Part shown: one piece after another, positions 26,997 through 35,383 of the stretch | Layout of the letters: each line of letters opens with the position of its first letter | Numbering within the stretch: position 1 is the first letter of the stretch | Origin: Phenylobacterium sp. SCN 70-31 | GTDB lineage: Bacteria > Pseudomonadota > Alphaproteobacteria > Caulobacterales > Caulobacteraceae | DNA: 64,000 bases | Assembly (NCBI RefSeq): GCF_001724605.1 | Contig: NZ_MEEX01000031.1 | Location: 1 to 64,000 of the forward strand | Reading direction: 5' to 3' | The notes under the pieces: generated by a model | What the model was told of the DNA's origin: nothing | What the model saw: the letters and a program-made list of their open reading frames with translations, nothing else | Databases searched by the model: none | Translations under genes and position numbers: made by a program

Positions 26997-27767
26997 ATGC
27001 GCAGTCCCGACGCTTCCATCGTCAAGTCCGCCGCTCGGACGCTTGAGATCTTCGAGTATTTCGACGCCGTGCGGCGTCCGGCGCCCATCCACGACGTCGC
27101 GCAGGCGCTGGGCTATCCGCATTCGAGCACCGCGGCGCTGCTGCGCAGCCTGGCGGACCTCGGCTACCTCGAATACTCGATCACGGACAAGACGTTCTTT
27201 CCGTCCATCCGCGTGTCGCTGCTGGGCCACTGGGTCGGCGAGGAAATCCTCTCGCTCCGAGGCATCCAGCACCAGATGCGCGCGATCGCAGATGCGACGG
27301 GCATGACCGTTGTGCTCGGGTCGATCAGCGACGGCTACTGCCAGTATGTGCGTGTGCTCGAGGCGGAAACGCCGATCCGATATCACGTGAAGGCCGGCGA
27401 CCGGCGGTGCCTGGCTCGCTCCACGCTGGGCCACGTCCTGCTTGGACAAGAGCCTGCGGAACGCCGACGCATTCTGATCCTCCGGGCCCTGGCGACGTGG
27501 GATGGACCCGAGGCCGCGCCGGCCGCGGAGGCTATCGAGAAGCAAGCCGGCCAGGCTGCCGCCCGGGGCTTCGCGTTCAACGTCGGGCTGGTGACGCCGC
27601 ACGCCGCGATGCTCGCTGTCCCGCTGCGCGCGGGCTACGCCAACCGGCCGCTCGCCCTCGCGGTGGCGGCCGCAGAGCCCTTCTTCCAGGGGCGCAGGAC
27701 GGAGATCCTCGACATTCTCCGAAGCGCCCTTACCGACCTCGCGCCTGCTGAGCGGGCCTCGGCCTAG
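26997..27767 (+). CDS. IclR-family transcriptional regulator
   Basis: A 256-residue regulator with an N-terminal winged helix (SAARTLEIFEYFDAVRRPAPIHDVAQALGYPHSSTAALLRSLADLGYLEY, read in parts) and a C-terminal IclR effector domain (TGMTVVLGSISDGYCQYVRVLE, later ARGFAFNVGLVTPHAAMLAVPL). It follows the MaoC gene by eight bases and probably controls the divergent operons around 25500. Effectors of this family are commonly aromatic or organic acids. Unknown here. Confidence 0.9.
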   Translation: MRSPDASIVKSAARTLEIFEYFDAVRRPAPIHDVAQALGYPHSSTAALLRSLADLGYLEYSITDKTFFPSIRVSLLGHWVGEEILSLRGIQHQMRAIADATGMTVVLGSISDGYCQYVRVLEAETPIRYHVKAGDRRCLARSTLGHVLLGQEPAERRRILILRALATWDGPEAAPAAEAIEKQAGQAAARGFAFNVGLVTPHAAMLAVPLRAGYANRPLALAVAAAEPFFQGRRTEILDILRSALTDLAPAERASA

Positions 27768-27779
27768 GTTTGCCCGCCC

Positions 27780-28562
27780 TCAGCGCAGGGCGCTCAGGGG
27801 CTGCGACACGTCACCGTAGCCGGCGTCGGGCGGGATCACGAGCACACGCGCTCCATCCCGCACCGTGACTTCGGGCAGCACCGTGACCAACGTCCGGGCC
27901 TGGGCGCGGTCCAGGCATTCGCGCGCAGTCTGGGCCTCCGCGAGGAGTCGCAGGTTCATAAGGGTCGGGAAGATGATGGTGCGCTCGCCCGACGCGGCCA
28001 TTCGGACGGCCTCTGCGGGCGCAATCCATTCCGCGTCGACGGTTTCGCGCCCGTCGCAGGCCGCCACTTGTCCCGGCGGAGCGTGCAGGACGTAGAACCA
28101 TGTATCGAAACGCTTCGGCATCATGGTGGGCGTGATCCAGCGGGCGAAGACGGCCAGATCGTCGAGCCGAAGTTTGACGCCGAGATCGCGCACCACGTCG
28201 ATGAAAGCGAGCTCGCCGGCGTCCACTGCGCTGCGGACCGACGCGTCGCACGGCGCCTCGAACGGCGCGCCGTCCGAAGACTGCGCGAGCAGAATGCCCG
28301 CCTCCTCGAAGGCCTCACGGATTGCTCCAATGCGCAAGGTCCGTTGCACGGCATCCAGCTTGTCCCACCCCAACGCATGCTGTGCCCAACCTTGATCGCT
28401 GTCGCCCGCGTGGGTCTTGCCGCCCGGAAACACCAGGGCACCGGAAGCGAAATCGATCTGATGGTGACGCTTTACCATCAGGACCTGAAACTCCGGCTGA
28501 TCGCGCAGCAGCAGCACCGTCGCGGCCGGCTTCGGTTCGGGCGCTTGTGGCGCGTCGGGCAT
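27780..28562 (-). CDS. Nudix hydrolase, NUDT19-like (probable CoA diphosphatase)
   Basis: A 260-residue Nudix protein. It begins ATVLLLRDQPEFQVLMVKRH, then FPGGKTHAGDSD, a long insertion, and the Nudix-box core GAIREAFEEAGILL (residues 79-92, catalytic glutamates 83, 86, 87). The insertion between the GG of the box and the REAFEEAG helix is the layout of NUDT19-type enzymes that split CoA or acyl-CoA into phosphopantetheine and ADP. Such an activity fits a CoA-thioester pathway, but the substrate is inferred. It converges on the IclR gene with 12 bases between stops. Confidence 0.85.
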   Translation of the reverse strand: MPDAPQAPEPKPAATVLLLRDQPEFQVLMVKRHHQIDFASGALVFPGGKTHAGDSDQGWAQHALGWDKLDAVQRTLRIGAIREAFEEAGILLAQSSDGAPFEAPCDASVRSAVDAGELAFIDVVRDLGVKLRLDDLAVFARWITPTMMPKRFDTWFYVLHAPPGQVAACDGRETVDAEWIAPAEAVRMAASGERTIIFPTLMNLRLLAEAQTARECLDRAQARTLVTVLPEVTVRDGARVLVIPPDAGYGDVSQPLSALR

Positions 28563-28625
28563 CCTGGCTCTCCCTGAAAACCCGCATGGCGGGCGCTGTG
28601 TACACTGTGCCGGCGGGCGGCGACG

Positions 28626-29072
28626 CTAGCCCTTTGGCCGGGGGTTCTGGATCAGTACGGTTCCCTGGGCCGAGCCGCATAGCCGGCCCTCGTTCTCCAT
28701 CTCGATCCGCACGACGGCCGTCTGTTTGCTCATCGACAGAATCTCGGCGTGCGCGCGCACCGCCCCCGTGGAGACCGGCGCCAGCAGGTTGATCTTGAAC
28801 TCTGTCGTCGCGGCCCACTGCCCCTTCTCCATGTGCGGGTAACACACGCATCCCAGCACGTGGTCGCAAAGCGCCGAGAGGACACCCCCGTGCATGTTGC
28901 CGAAGCTCGTCAACAGTTTTGGATCGACAGTCATCTCCGCCGTGAGGCGTCCAGCCTCGATGTTGGTCACTCGGATACCGAGGAACTCGGGCAGGCCCGT
29001 CATCCGGTTGCTACTGGCGATGAAGCCGTCGACCATCTCGGGATGGAAGTCGGGCATGCGGCGCGCGATCAT
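28626..29072 (-). CDS. PaaI-type hot-dog thioesterase
   Basis: A 148-residue single hot-dog protein. I chose ATG 29072, preceded by GGGAGG; ATG 29057 is also possible. The active-site helix region is LLTSFGNMHGGVLSALCDHVLG, with HGG and the following acidic residue typical of 4HBT/PaaI enzymes. The end is SKQTAVVRIEMENEGRLCGSAQGTVLI. It hydrolyses acyl-CoA thioesters, probably to rescue dead-end intermediates and recycle CoA. Same strand as the nitronate monooxygenase upstream (13-base gap). Confidence 0.88.
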   Translation of the reverse strand: MIARRMPDFHPEMVDGFIASSNRMTGLPEFLGIRVTNIEAGRLTAEMTVDPKLLTSFGNMHGGVLSALCDHVLGCVCYPHMEKGQWAATTEFKINLLAPVSTGAVRAHAEILSMSKQTAVVRIEMENEGRLCGSAQGTVLIQNPRPKG

Positions 29073-29085
29073 CGTAACCTCCCGA

Positions 29086-30225
29086 TCAGGAATAGGTCTG
29101 CGCGCGGGCCAGTGCAGCCTCCGCGCCGGACACGAGATCGGCAAACACATCGCGGGCGGGGCGGATCGCCTTGATGAGGCCCATGCCCTGGCCGGCAAAC
29201 CCCGGCACGATGTCCTTGCGCTCCGCGCGCGAAGCCGCCGACATGACTGGGCCGGCCACCATGGATTGAAAGGGCATGGGCAGCGGGTCCCGGCCAGCAT
29301 CGACCCACGCCTGGGCCCACTTGTTTCGGATCACGCGCGCCGGCTTCCCCGTCACGGACTTGGACACCATGGTGTCGCCATCACCGCCTTCCACGAGGGC
29401 TTCCTTCTGGAACGGAAGAAGCCCTGCCTCCTCGGTCGCCAGGAAGGCCGTCCCCACCCAGGCCCCCTCCGCGCCCAGCATGAAAGCCGCGGCGACGCCG
29501 CGACCGTCCGCGATGCCGCCCGCGCCGAGGACCGGCAGGCGACCGCCCACGGCGTCCACCACCTGCGGGATCAGCGCCATGGTGCCGATCGGGGAATTGT
29601 GGCCGCCTCCATCATGGCCCTGGGCCACGACCACGTCGATGCCCGAGGAGGCGACCTGCAGTGCGTGCTTCACCGATCCGATCACCGCCATCACCTTCGT
29701 GCCGTTCTCGCGGAAACGATCCATCCACGGTCCTGGATTGCCGAGGCCGGCGGCGTAGACCGGGACCTTCTCTTCGACCACGACTTCCATCTGCGCCTCG
29801 AAGAAGTCCTTCGAGAACATCGCCAGTCCCTCGACGGCGCTTCCGTCATCCGCTGCGCGTGGCGGTCGCGACGAGGCCTCCAGGCCTTCGCGCCGCATGA
29901 ACTCGCCAGCGAACGCACGGGCCTCTTCCAGGCGGTCGACGGGCGAGAGGCCCCCCGAGGCCTCGCCGGCCGCAGGTCCGCCGCTGCGTCGCACCGACGC
30001 CGGCAGTAGCGTGTCCACGCCAAACGGCTTGTCCGTGAGCGCGCGGACTTCGCGGATCCAGGCGCGCAGCTGCTCCGGGGGGCACGCGGCCGCCCCCAGC
30101 ACGCCCAGGCCCCCGGCGTTGGACACCGCGGCCGCCAGGCGCGGCACGCTCGCCCCGCCCATGCCCGCCAGAACGATCGGATACTGGATGTTGAGGATCT
30201 CACAAATTCGGCTGTGCAGCGGCAT
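29086..30225 (-). CDS. Nitronate monooxygenase / 2-nitropropane dioxygenase family flavoprotein
   Basis: A 379-residue FMN TIM-barrel. It begins ILNIQYPIVLAGMGGASVPRLAAAVSNAGGLGVLG, has the family motif VVAQGHDGGGHNS (FMN and catalytic-region histidine) and VLGAGGIADGRGVAAAFMLGAEGAWVGTAFLATEE. Close relatives in catabolic clusters often act as enoyl or keto reductases or are of unknown role, rather than degrading nitronates. No nitro chemistry is suggested by the neighbours. Operon with the thioesterase and the enoyl-CoA hydratase on the minus strand. Confidence 0.88.
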   Translation of the reverse strand: MPLHSRICEILNIQYPIVLAGMGGASVPRLAAAVSNAGGLGVLGAAACPPEQLRAWIREVRALTDKPFGVDTLLPASVRRSGGPAAGEASGGLSPVDRLEEARAFAGEFMRREGLEASSRPPRAADDGSAVEGLAMFSKDFFEAQMEVVVEEKVPVYAAGLGNPGPWMDRFRENGTKVMAVIGSVKHALQVASSGIDVVVAQGHDGGGHNSPIGTMALIPQVVDAVGGRLPVLGAGGIADGRGVAAAFMLGAEGAWVGTAFLATEEAGLLPFQKEALVEGGDGDTMVSKSVTGKPARVIRNKWAQAWVDAGRDPLPMPFQSMVAGPVMSAASRAERKDIVPGFAGQGMGLIKAIRPARDVFADLVSGAEAALARAQTYS

Positions 30226-30258
30226 GGCGACCTTTCTCGCTGACGTTTCCCTGGCGCC

Positions 30259-31074
30259 TCAGCGCCCGTAAAATACCGGTGGGCGTTTTTCCATGAAGGC
30301 GCGCGGCCCCTCGCGCGCATCCTCGCTCCGGAACACCGGAGCGGAGAACTTCGCCTCCAGGGACATCGCTTCTTCCTCCGGCCGGCCGAGGCAGGCGCGT
30401 GCGGACCGGCGGATCGCCTGGACGGCGATCGGCCCGTTGGCGGCGATGCGCTGGGCCAACTCAAGAGCCGCCTCCAGAACGTCACCCGGCGGTACGACGC
30501 GGTTCAGGAAGCCCCATGTGAGCGCCTCGTCGGCGGAGATCAGATCCCCCGTAAGCAGCAGTTCCATCGCCCGCGCATAGGGGAGTTGCCGCGGCAGGCG
30601 CACGGTCGATCCCCCGCCCGGAAAGATCGCCCATTTGACTTCCTGCACGCCGAGCTTGGCGGAGTCTGACGCCACGCGAAGGTCCGTTCCTTGCGCCAAC
30701 TCCATGCCGCCGGCGATGGCGTGGCCGTTGATCGCCGCGATCACCGGCTTGACCGCATCAAACGTCCGCAGCAGCGCCGTCCCGAGAATCTCCCTGTCTT
30801 CGACGACCTGACGATCCCAGTCGTCCTCAGGCTCGCGGCTCCCGCTGATGAGCGGGATGAGACGGCCGAGGTCCGCCCCGGAGCAGAACGCCTTGTCCCC
30901 GACGCCCGTCACGACGGCGGCGCGGATGTCCGGATCGTCGCGCACCGTCCGCCATGCGGCGGCGAGGCGCACGATCATCTCCGGGTTGAGGGCGTTGCGC
31001 GCCTCAGGGCGGTTGAGTGTCACGATGGCCACGTGGCCGATGCGCTCCAAGCCAACGACCTCGTGCATCTTCAC
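30259..31074 (-). CDS. Enoyl-CoA hydratase/isomerase (crotonase family)
   Basis: A 271-residue crotonase. The N-terminal strand is HVAIVTLNRPEARNALNPEM. The first oxyanion-hole region is AFCSGADLGRL and the second is INGHAIAGGMELAQGTDLRVAS. The position of the usual catalytic glutamate is in GVQEVKWAIFPGGGSTVRLPR. It hydrates or isomerises an enoyl-CoA. Together with the MaoC protein the cluster holds hydratases of two unrelated folds, so two oxidation rounds or ring opening are likely. First gene of the minus-strand operon. Confidence 0.92.
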   Translation of the reverse strand: MKMHEVVGLERIGHVAIVTLNRPEARNALNPEMIVRLAAAWRTVRDDPDIRAAVVTGVGDKAFCSGADLGRLIPLISGSREPEDDWDRQVVEDREILGTALLRTFDAVKPVIAAINGHAIAGGMELAQGTDLRVASDSAKLGVQEVKWAIFPGGGSTVRLPRQLPYARAMELLLTGDLISADEALTWGFLNRVVPPGDVLEAALELAQRIAANGPIAVQAIRRSARACLGRPEEEAMSLEAKFSAPVFRSEDAREGPRAFMEKRPPVFYGR

Positions 31075-31504
31075 TCTCGCTCATATGTGTCGCGCTATAT
31101 CACGAGTGTGTCGCCTATGTCCCTGGGGAAGCCAAGGCGCGAATGCGCATGTTCAGCAGAGGCGCGCTCGCAGCTGCCTTCACCTTCGTCCGGCGCCCCA
31201 GCGACGAGCGGTGGCGGACCATTTGCGCCTTAGGAACCTTGGGTTCGCAAAGGCCGAAGGGACCCGAGTTGGTCCGGCCTGAGGGCGGGAAGGCGAGAGA
31301 TGAGTTTCGAGCGCGCCCATCGCGGCGGCGGACCGGCCAGAGATGGCTCGGCCCTGAGGCGCAGAAGGTCGGCCGCGCCCATGGAACCTGGCCAGCAATG
31401 ATGAGGCGGCGGATGCCGCGACCGCAATATGGCGACAAGCGGCCAGTGCAAGGCGGGGTGACGGCGGCCTCGGAACTTTCGGGGGCAATGACACTTTTTG
31501 TATC
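31075..31504. other. Intergenic region with possible promoter, no gene supported
   Basis: About 430 bases. Next to the enoyl-CoA hydratase start there is an AT-richer stretch with TGTGTCG repeated at 31086-31092 and 31107-31113, 21 bases apart, which is a spacing typical of regulator sites. The rest is GC-rich with open frames on both strands that resemble no family I know. Confidence 0.4.
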
Positions 31505-32011
31505 ATGGCTTACAAATTTTCCAGCGTGGCGGTGATCGTTGCTCTAGCCGTGACGTGGCCTTCGGGGACCTTGGCGCAGCCGAAGGACGAGGCCTCCAGG
31601 GCGGTGCGCCTCGACGGCGCGAGAGCGGTGGTGACCCAGCCGGCTCGCGACCTCGGCGTCGTTTCGCCTAAGATTCCGGAGGTCATCTCTCACGCTGCCG
31701 CAGCGCCTTACAGCCCTCGAGGCCTTGGAAGCTGCCGCGCGCTGGCCGCGTCCGTTCGCGAGCTCGACGTCGCCTTGGGACCGGATTTCGATGCGCCGCC
31801 GCTGCCGAAGGACAACCGCGCAACACGTATCGTTGAAGCCGGGGGACGGTCCCTCGTCAATTCAGTGGTGCCGTTCCGAAGTGTCGTGCGGGAATTGACG
31901 GGCGCGGCCGCCGCCAAGCGGGAAGCGGAACTCGCGTTGGACGCTGCGCTTGCCCGGCGAGGCTTTCTACGCGGCCTGCAAGCCGCACGCGGATGCAAGG
32001 TGCTGCGTTGA
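31505..32011 (+). CDS. Conserved secreted protein of unknown function
   Basis: A 168-residue protein with a signal peptide (residues 1-24, cut after TLA near AQPKDE). The mature part contains VTQPARDLGVVSPKIPEVI, a cysteine in GSCRALAASVRELDVALGPDFD, and VVPFRSVVRELTGAAAAKREAELALDAALARRGFLRGL with a terminal cysteine. I know similar small periplasmic proteins (PFRGVVRE...RRGFLRG) from sphingomonads and Caulobacterales, with no function assigned. The pattern of one central and one C-terminal cysteine suggests a disulfide. Codon use fits its neighbours. Confidence 0.7.
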   Translation: MAYKFSSVAVIVALAVTWPSGTLAQPKDEASRAVRLDGARAVVTQPARDLGVVSPKIPEVISHAAAAPYSPRGLGSCRALAASVRELDVALGPDFDAPPLPKDNRATRIVEAGGRSLVNSVVPFRSVVRELTGAAAAKREAELALDAALARRGFLRGLQAARGCKVLR

Positions 32012-32090
32012 GCGGCCGTCGTCGTTCGTCGGCGTTCGCTTGAGCGTGCGGCCCGCGATGAGCAGCGGAAGGCGAGTGCATCCGGGGCGC

Positions 32091-32588
32091 TCAGGTCGGA
32101 GAACGCACGTTGCCGCTCACGCGCTCGAGCAGCTGCTTCATCACCTTCTTTTCTGCGGGCGTGAGGCCAGCCCAAAGCGAATGGTGCGTAAGGTCGGCAG
32201 CGCGGCGAACATCGGGGAGGATGGCTTCCATCGCAGAGGTCAGCTCCAAGCTCCAGACTCTTCGATCTCGTGTGCCGCGCTTGCGACGGACGTATCCTCG
32301 GCGCTCCAGGGCCGACACCGCCAGGCCGATCGTCGCGGCCTCGAACTCCAGCCGCTTCGCGATTTCCGACTGCGTGAGGGAAGGGTTCCTGACCAACTCG
32401 GCGAGTACGTGCCATTGCGTGCGATTGAGGCCAATTGCCTGCACCCTCTCGTCGAACGCTCGACGGGCCGCGCGGCTGATCTCATCCATCAGGAAGAGAA
32501 GCCGATCATCATCCGTGACGATCGCTGAATAGTCCGCTTCGCGCATCGCGAGAGCCTCCGGAACGCGCTTCGGATAGGAGTCATTCAT
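32091..32588 (-). CDS. MarR-family regulator of the efflux operon
   Basis: A 165-residue MarR protein. It has a dimerisation helix (DDDRLLFLMDEISRAARRAFDERV), then LNRTQWHVLAELVRNPSLTQSEIAKRLEFEAATIGLAVSALERRGYV with the recognition helix, and a wing with RKRGTRDRRVWSLELT. It is divergent from emrA-like 32690 with about 100 bp between. That gap holds a perfect 20-bp tandem repeat starting at its own start codon. It is most likely an autorepressor that also represses the efflux pump, released by a toxic compound. Confidence 0.9.
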   Translation of the reverse strand: MNDSYPKRVPEALAMREADYSAIVTDDDRLLFLMDEISRAARRAFDERVQAIGLNRTQWHVLAELVRNPSLTQSEIAKRLEFEAATIGLAVSALERRGYVRRKRGTRDRRVWSLELTSAMEAILPDVRRAADLTHHSLWAGLTPAEKKVMKQLLERVSGNVRSPT

Positions 32589-32629
32589 AAAGGACTTCAG
32601 TTATTTTAGTAAAGGACTTCAGTTATTTT
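32588..32629. promoter_or_regulatory. 20-bp tandem direct repeat, likely MarR operator pair
   Basis: TAAAGGACTTCAGTTATTTT occurs at 32588-32607 and again, unchanged, at 32610-32629, giving a 22-bp period (two helical turns). It starts on the last base of the marR start codon in an otherwise GC-rich region. The position in the marR/emrA divergent promoter points to paired operators. Confidence 0.6.
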
Positions 32630-32689
32630 CGAAAGCGACTATACCGCCCGAAGCGGGCCAAGCGGCCTCTCCCGACGGCTACCAGGCAC

Positions 32690-33820
32690 ATGACAACCAC
32701 CGACGGCTCGAACCCTGCAGAAGACAATCCAGCGCGACCGCGGGGGCTCGCTGACCCCAGGGTCCGCCGCGGGCTGCTCCTGGCCGCGCTCGTACTTGCC
32801 GTCTTGGGGGCCTTCTGGTTCGTCCGACATCAGCAATTCGGGAGATTCCAGCAATCGACCGACAACTCCTACATCGCGGCCGACAGCGTCGTGGTCGCAT
32901 CGAAGATCGCCGGGTACGTGGACGCCGTTCTTGTAACGGACAATCAGCTCGTGCGGCGCGGAGAGGCGCTCGCGAAGATTGATTCCCGCGACTATGGAGC
33001 GCAGGCGAGCCAGGCGAGCGCGCAGATCGCCGTCGCGCTTGCCGGCGCAGACACCCTGCGCGCGCAGCGGCGCGAACAGGACGCCGCCATCCAACAGGCA
33101 CGCGCCCAACTGGGCGCGATCGCCGCCCAGGCGCGACTGGCTTCCCAACAGGTCGCGCGATATCGGCCCCTGGCGGCGACGGGTGCGGAGGCGCGCGAGA
33201 AGCTCGATCAGTTCGAGATGCAGTCTGAGCAGGCGGCTTCGCAGGTCGCGGCCGCGCGAGCCACCCTGGCGGCGGCGGAACGGCGGCGGGACACCTTGGG
33301 CGCGCAGTTGCGCCAAGCGGGCGCGCAGGCCGAGGCCGCGCAGGCCCAGCTCGAGGCCGCGCAACTCAACGTCGCCTCCGCGACCCTGCGAGCGAGTATC
33401 TCAGGCCGGGTCGGCGATCTCACGCTCAGGCCCGGTCAATTCGTCCAGCCCGGCCAACGCCTGATGAGCATCGTGCCCAGGGATCGTGTCTACGTGACGG
33501 CGAACTTCAAGGAAACCCAACTCGGCCTCATCCGCCCCGGGCAAGAGGTTCGGATCGAGGTGGACGCGTTGCCGGGGGTCGATCTGCGAGGGCGTGTCGA
33601 AAGCATCGCGCCCGGAACAGGAGCGGAGTTTTCGATCCTTCCGCCACAGAATGCGACCGGGAACTTCACCAAGATCGTCCAACGCGTGCCGGTGCGGATT
33701 GCGCTGCTTTCCACGCCGGAAGTCCGTCGGTTGCTGGTGCCAGGCATGTCTGTCGTCGTGACCATCGACACCCGCAACGCCCGAGGTCAGCTCGACAGGC
33801 TACGTCGTGCCAACCCGTGA
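32690..33820 (+). CDS. emrA: HlyD/EmrA membrane fusion protein
   Basis: A 376-residue periplasmic adaptor. It has one N-terminal membrane helix (GLLLAALVLAVLGAFWFV), a biotinyl-lipoyl half-motif (STDNSYIAADSVVVASKIAGYV), a long alanine/glutamine-rich coiled-coil hairpin (about residues 95-225) and the second half-motif (LRASISGRVGDLTLRPGQFVQPGQ), then a beta-barrel (VYVTANFKETQL). It connects the inner-membrane MFS pump to the outer-membrane channel. Its stop overlaps the emrB-like start by 14 bases. Confidence 0.92.
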   Translation: MTTTDGSNPAEDNPARPRGLADPRVRRGLLLAALVLAVLGAFWFVRHQQFGRFQQSTDNSYIAADSVVVASKIAGYVDAVLVTDNQLVRRGEALAKIDSRDYGAQASQASAQIAVALAGADTLRAQRREQDAAIQQARAQLGAIAAQARLASQQVARYRPLAATGAEAREKLDQFEMQSEQAASQVAAARATLAAAERRRDTLGAQLRQAGAQAEAAQAQLEAAQLNVASATLRASISGRVGDLTLRPGQFVQPGQRLMSIVPRDRVYVTANFKETQLGLIRPGQEVRIEVDALPGVDLRGRVESIAPGTGAEFSILPPQNATGNFTKIVQRVPVRIALLSTPEVRRLLVPGMSVVVTIDTRNARGQLDRLRRANP

Positions 33821-35375
33821 CCCTTCCTCGGGCGCTGGGCCGCCGCTCGCGCGGACCGATCGCGCCGACCTGACGGCGTGGCTCGCGGTCGCAGCCGGCG
33901 CGCTGGGGGCGATGCTCGCCACCCTCGACATCTCCATCGTGAATTCGGCGCTTCCCACTATTCAGGGGGAGATCGGAGCCTCCGGGACCGAGGGCACGTG
34001 GGTGGCCACAGCGTTCCTTGTCGCCGAGATCGTCATCATTCCTCTGAGCGCCTGGCTCGAACGACTCCTGGGACTGCGCACGTTGCTGATCGTGGCCGTC
34101 GCGTCGTTCACCGCATTCTCGGTCGTCTGCGGCCTGGCTGGCGATCTTACGACGATGATCATCGGGCGCACCGGCCAGGGATTGACGGGCGGCGTGCTTA
34201 TCCCCACGGCGATGACCATCGTGGCCAAGCGACTTCCACCGGCCCAGCAGCCGATTGGACTGGCGGTGTTCGGGATGACAGTGATCCTGGGCCCGGTCAT
34301 GGGTCCCTTGGTGGGGGGCTGGCTCACGGAAAATCTCAGCTGGCACTACGCCTTCTTCGTGAACGTGCCGGTTTGCGCGCTCCTGCTCGTCCTGCTCTTC
34401 ATCGGCTTGCCGCATGAGCGCGCCGACTGGAGCTATCTGCGCGATGCCGACTGGGCCGGAATCGCCGGCATGGTGCTCGCCCTCGGCGGCCTGACCGTGG
34501 TGCTGGAGGAGGGGCATCGCGAGGAATGGTTCGCATCTGCGCTGATCGTGCAGCTGACCGCCGTGTCGGTCCTCGGCTTCGCCCTGCTGGCGTACGGCCA
34601 ACTGAAGGCTAGGAAGCCGGTCTTGAAGCTCCGGCTGATGCTGAACCGCCAGTTCATGAGCGTGGTGGTCATGGCCTTGGCGCTCGGCATGGTGATGTAC
34701 GGATCGACCTACGTCATTCCCCAGTTCCTCACCCTCATCTCGGACTACAACGCCCTGCAGACCGGGCTGGTGATCTTCTGGATGGGCGTGCCGGCGTTTC
34801 TGCTGATGCCCTTCCTGCCCCTCATGATCCGCAGGATGCACATCCGCATCGCCGTCGGGGTTGGGATGGCTCTGATGGCCCTCAGTTGCTTCATCAGCAT
34901 CAGACTCACCGCCGAGTCCGGGGGCGGCGTCTTCACGGAAAGCCAGTTCCTGCGCGGGGTCGGGATGATCCTCACCATGATGTTCCTGAATCAGGCGACG
35001 GTCGCCTCGGTGCCGGCCGAGGATGCCGGCGACGCCTCCGGCATCTTCAATGCGGCCCGCAATCTCGGGGGCTCCTTTGCGCTGGCGGGGCTCGCCACCT
35101 TTCAGGACCAGCGGATCTGGCACCACAGTCGCCGCATGGAGGAGACGCTGAATGCGAACAGCCCGCGGCTGCAGGAGCATCTTGACAGCCTGGCGGTGAC
35201 CCTTGGGGGCGTGGACGCGGCGACCAGGGCTCTCGCGGGGACGATCCAACGCGAGGCCTTCGTCATGACCTACAACGACGTGTTCACCGTCATGGGCGTG
35301 ATCACGCTGGCGACGCTTCCGCTGGTGCTGTTCCTGCGCCCCCTTCCGAAGACCACCAGCTTCTCCATGCATTGA
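33807..35375 (+). CDS. emrB: EmrB-type MFS drug efflux transporter (DHA2, 14 TM)
   Basis: A 522-residue inner-membrane proton antiporter starting with GTG. It carries the DHA2 features: ATLDISIVNSALPTI in TM1, WVATAFLVAEIVIIPLSAWL, motif C-like GPVMGPLVGGWLTENLSWHYAFFVNVP, and about 14 hydrophobic segments ending ...MGVITLATLPLVLFLRP. It works with the adaptor before and the outer-membrane channel after it to expel lipophilic toxic compounds, perhaps including intermediates of the neighbouring catabolic pathway (inference). Confidence 0.93.
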   Translation: MPTRDPSSGAGPPLARTDRADLTAWLAVAAGALGAMLATLDISIVNSALPTIQGEIGASGTEGTWVATAFLVAEIVIIPLSAWLERLLGLRTLLIVAVASFTAFSVVCGLAGDLTTMIIGRTGQGLTGGVLIPTAMTIVAKRLPPAQQPIGLAVFGMTVILGPVMGPLVGGWLTENLSWHYAFFVNVPVCALLLVLLFIGLPHERADWSYLRDADWAGIAGMVLALGGLTVVLEEGHREEWFASALIVQLTAVSVLGFALLAYGQLKARKPVLKLRLMLNRQFMSVVVMALALGMVMYGSTYVIPQFLTLISDYNALQTGLVIFWMGVPAFLLMPFLPLMIRRMHIRIAVGVGMALMALSCFISIRLTAESGGGVFTESQFLRGVGMILTMMFLNQATVASVPAEDAGDASGIFNAARNLGGSFALAGLATFQDQRIWHHSRRMEETLNANSPRLQEHLDSLAVTLGGVDAATRALAGTIQREAFVMTYNDVFTVMGVITLATLPLVLFLRPLPKTTSFSMH

Positions 35376-35383
35376 GACGTCGC

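Noticed and set aside
31017..31535. A 172-codon plus-strand frame in the gap before the secreted protein
   Set aside because: Starts antisense to the hydratase gene, overlaps the start of the secreted protein and has no motif.
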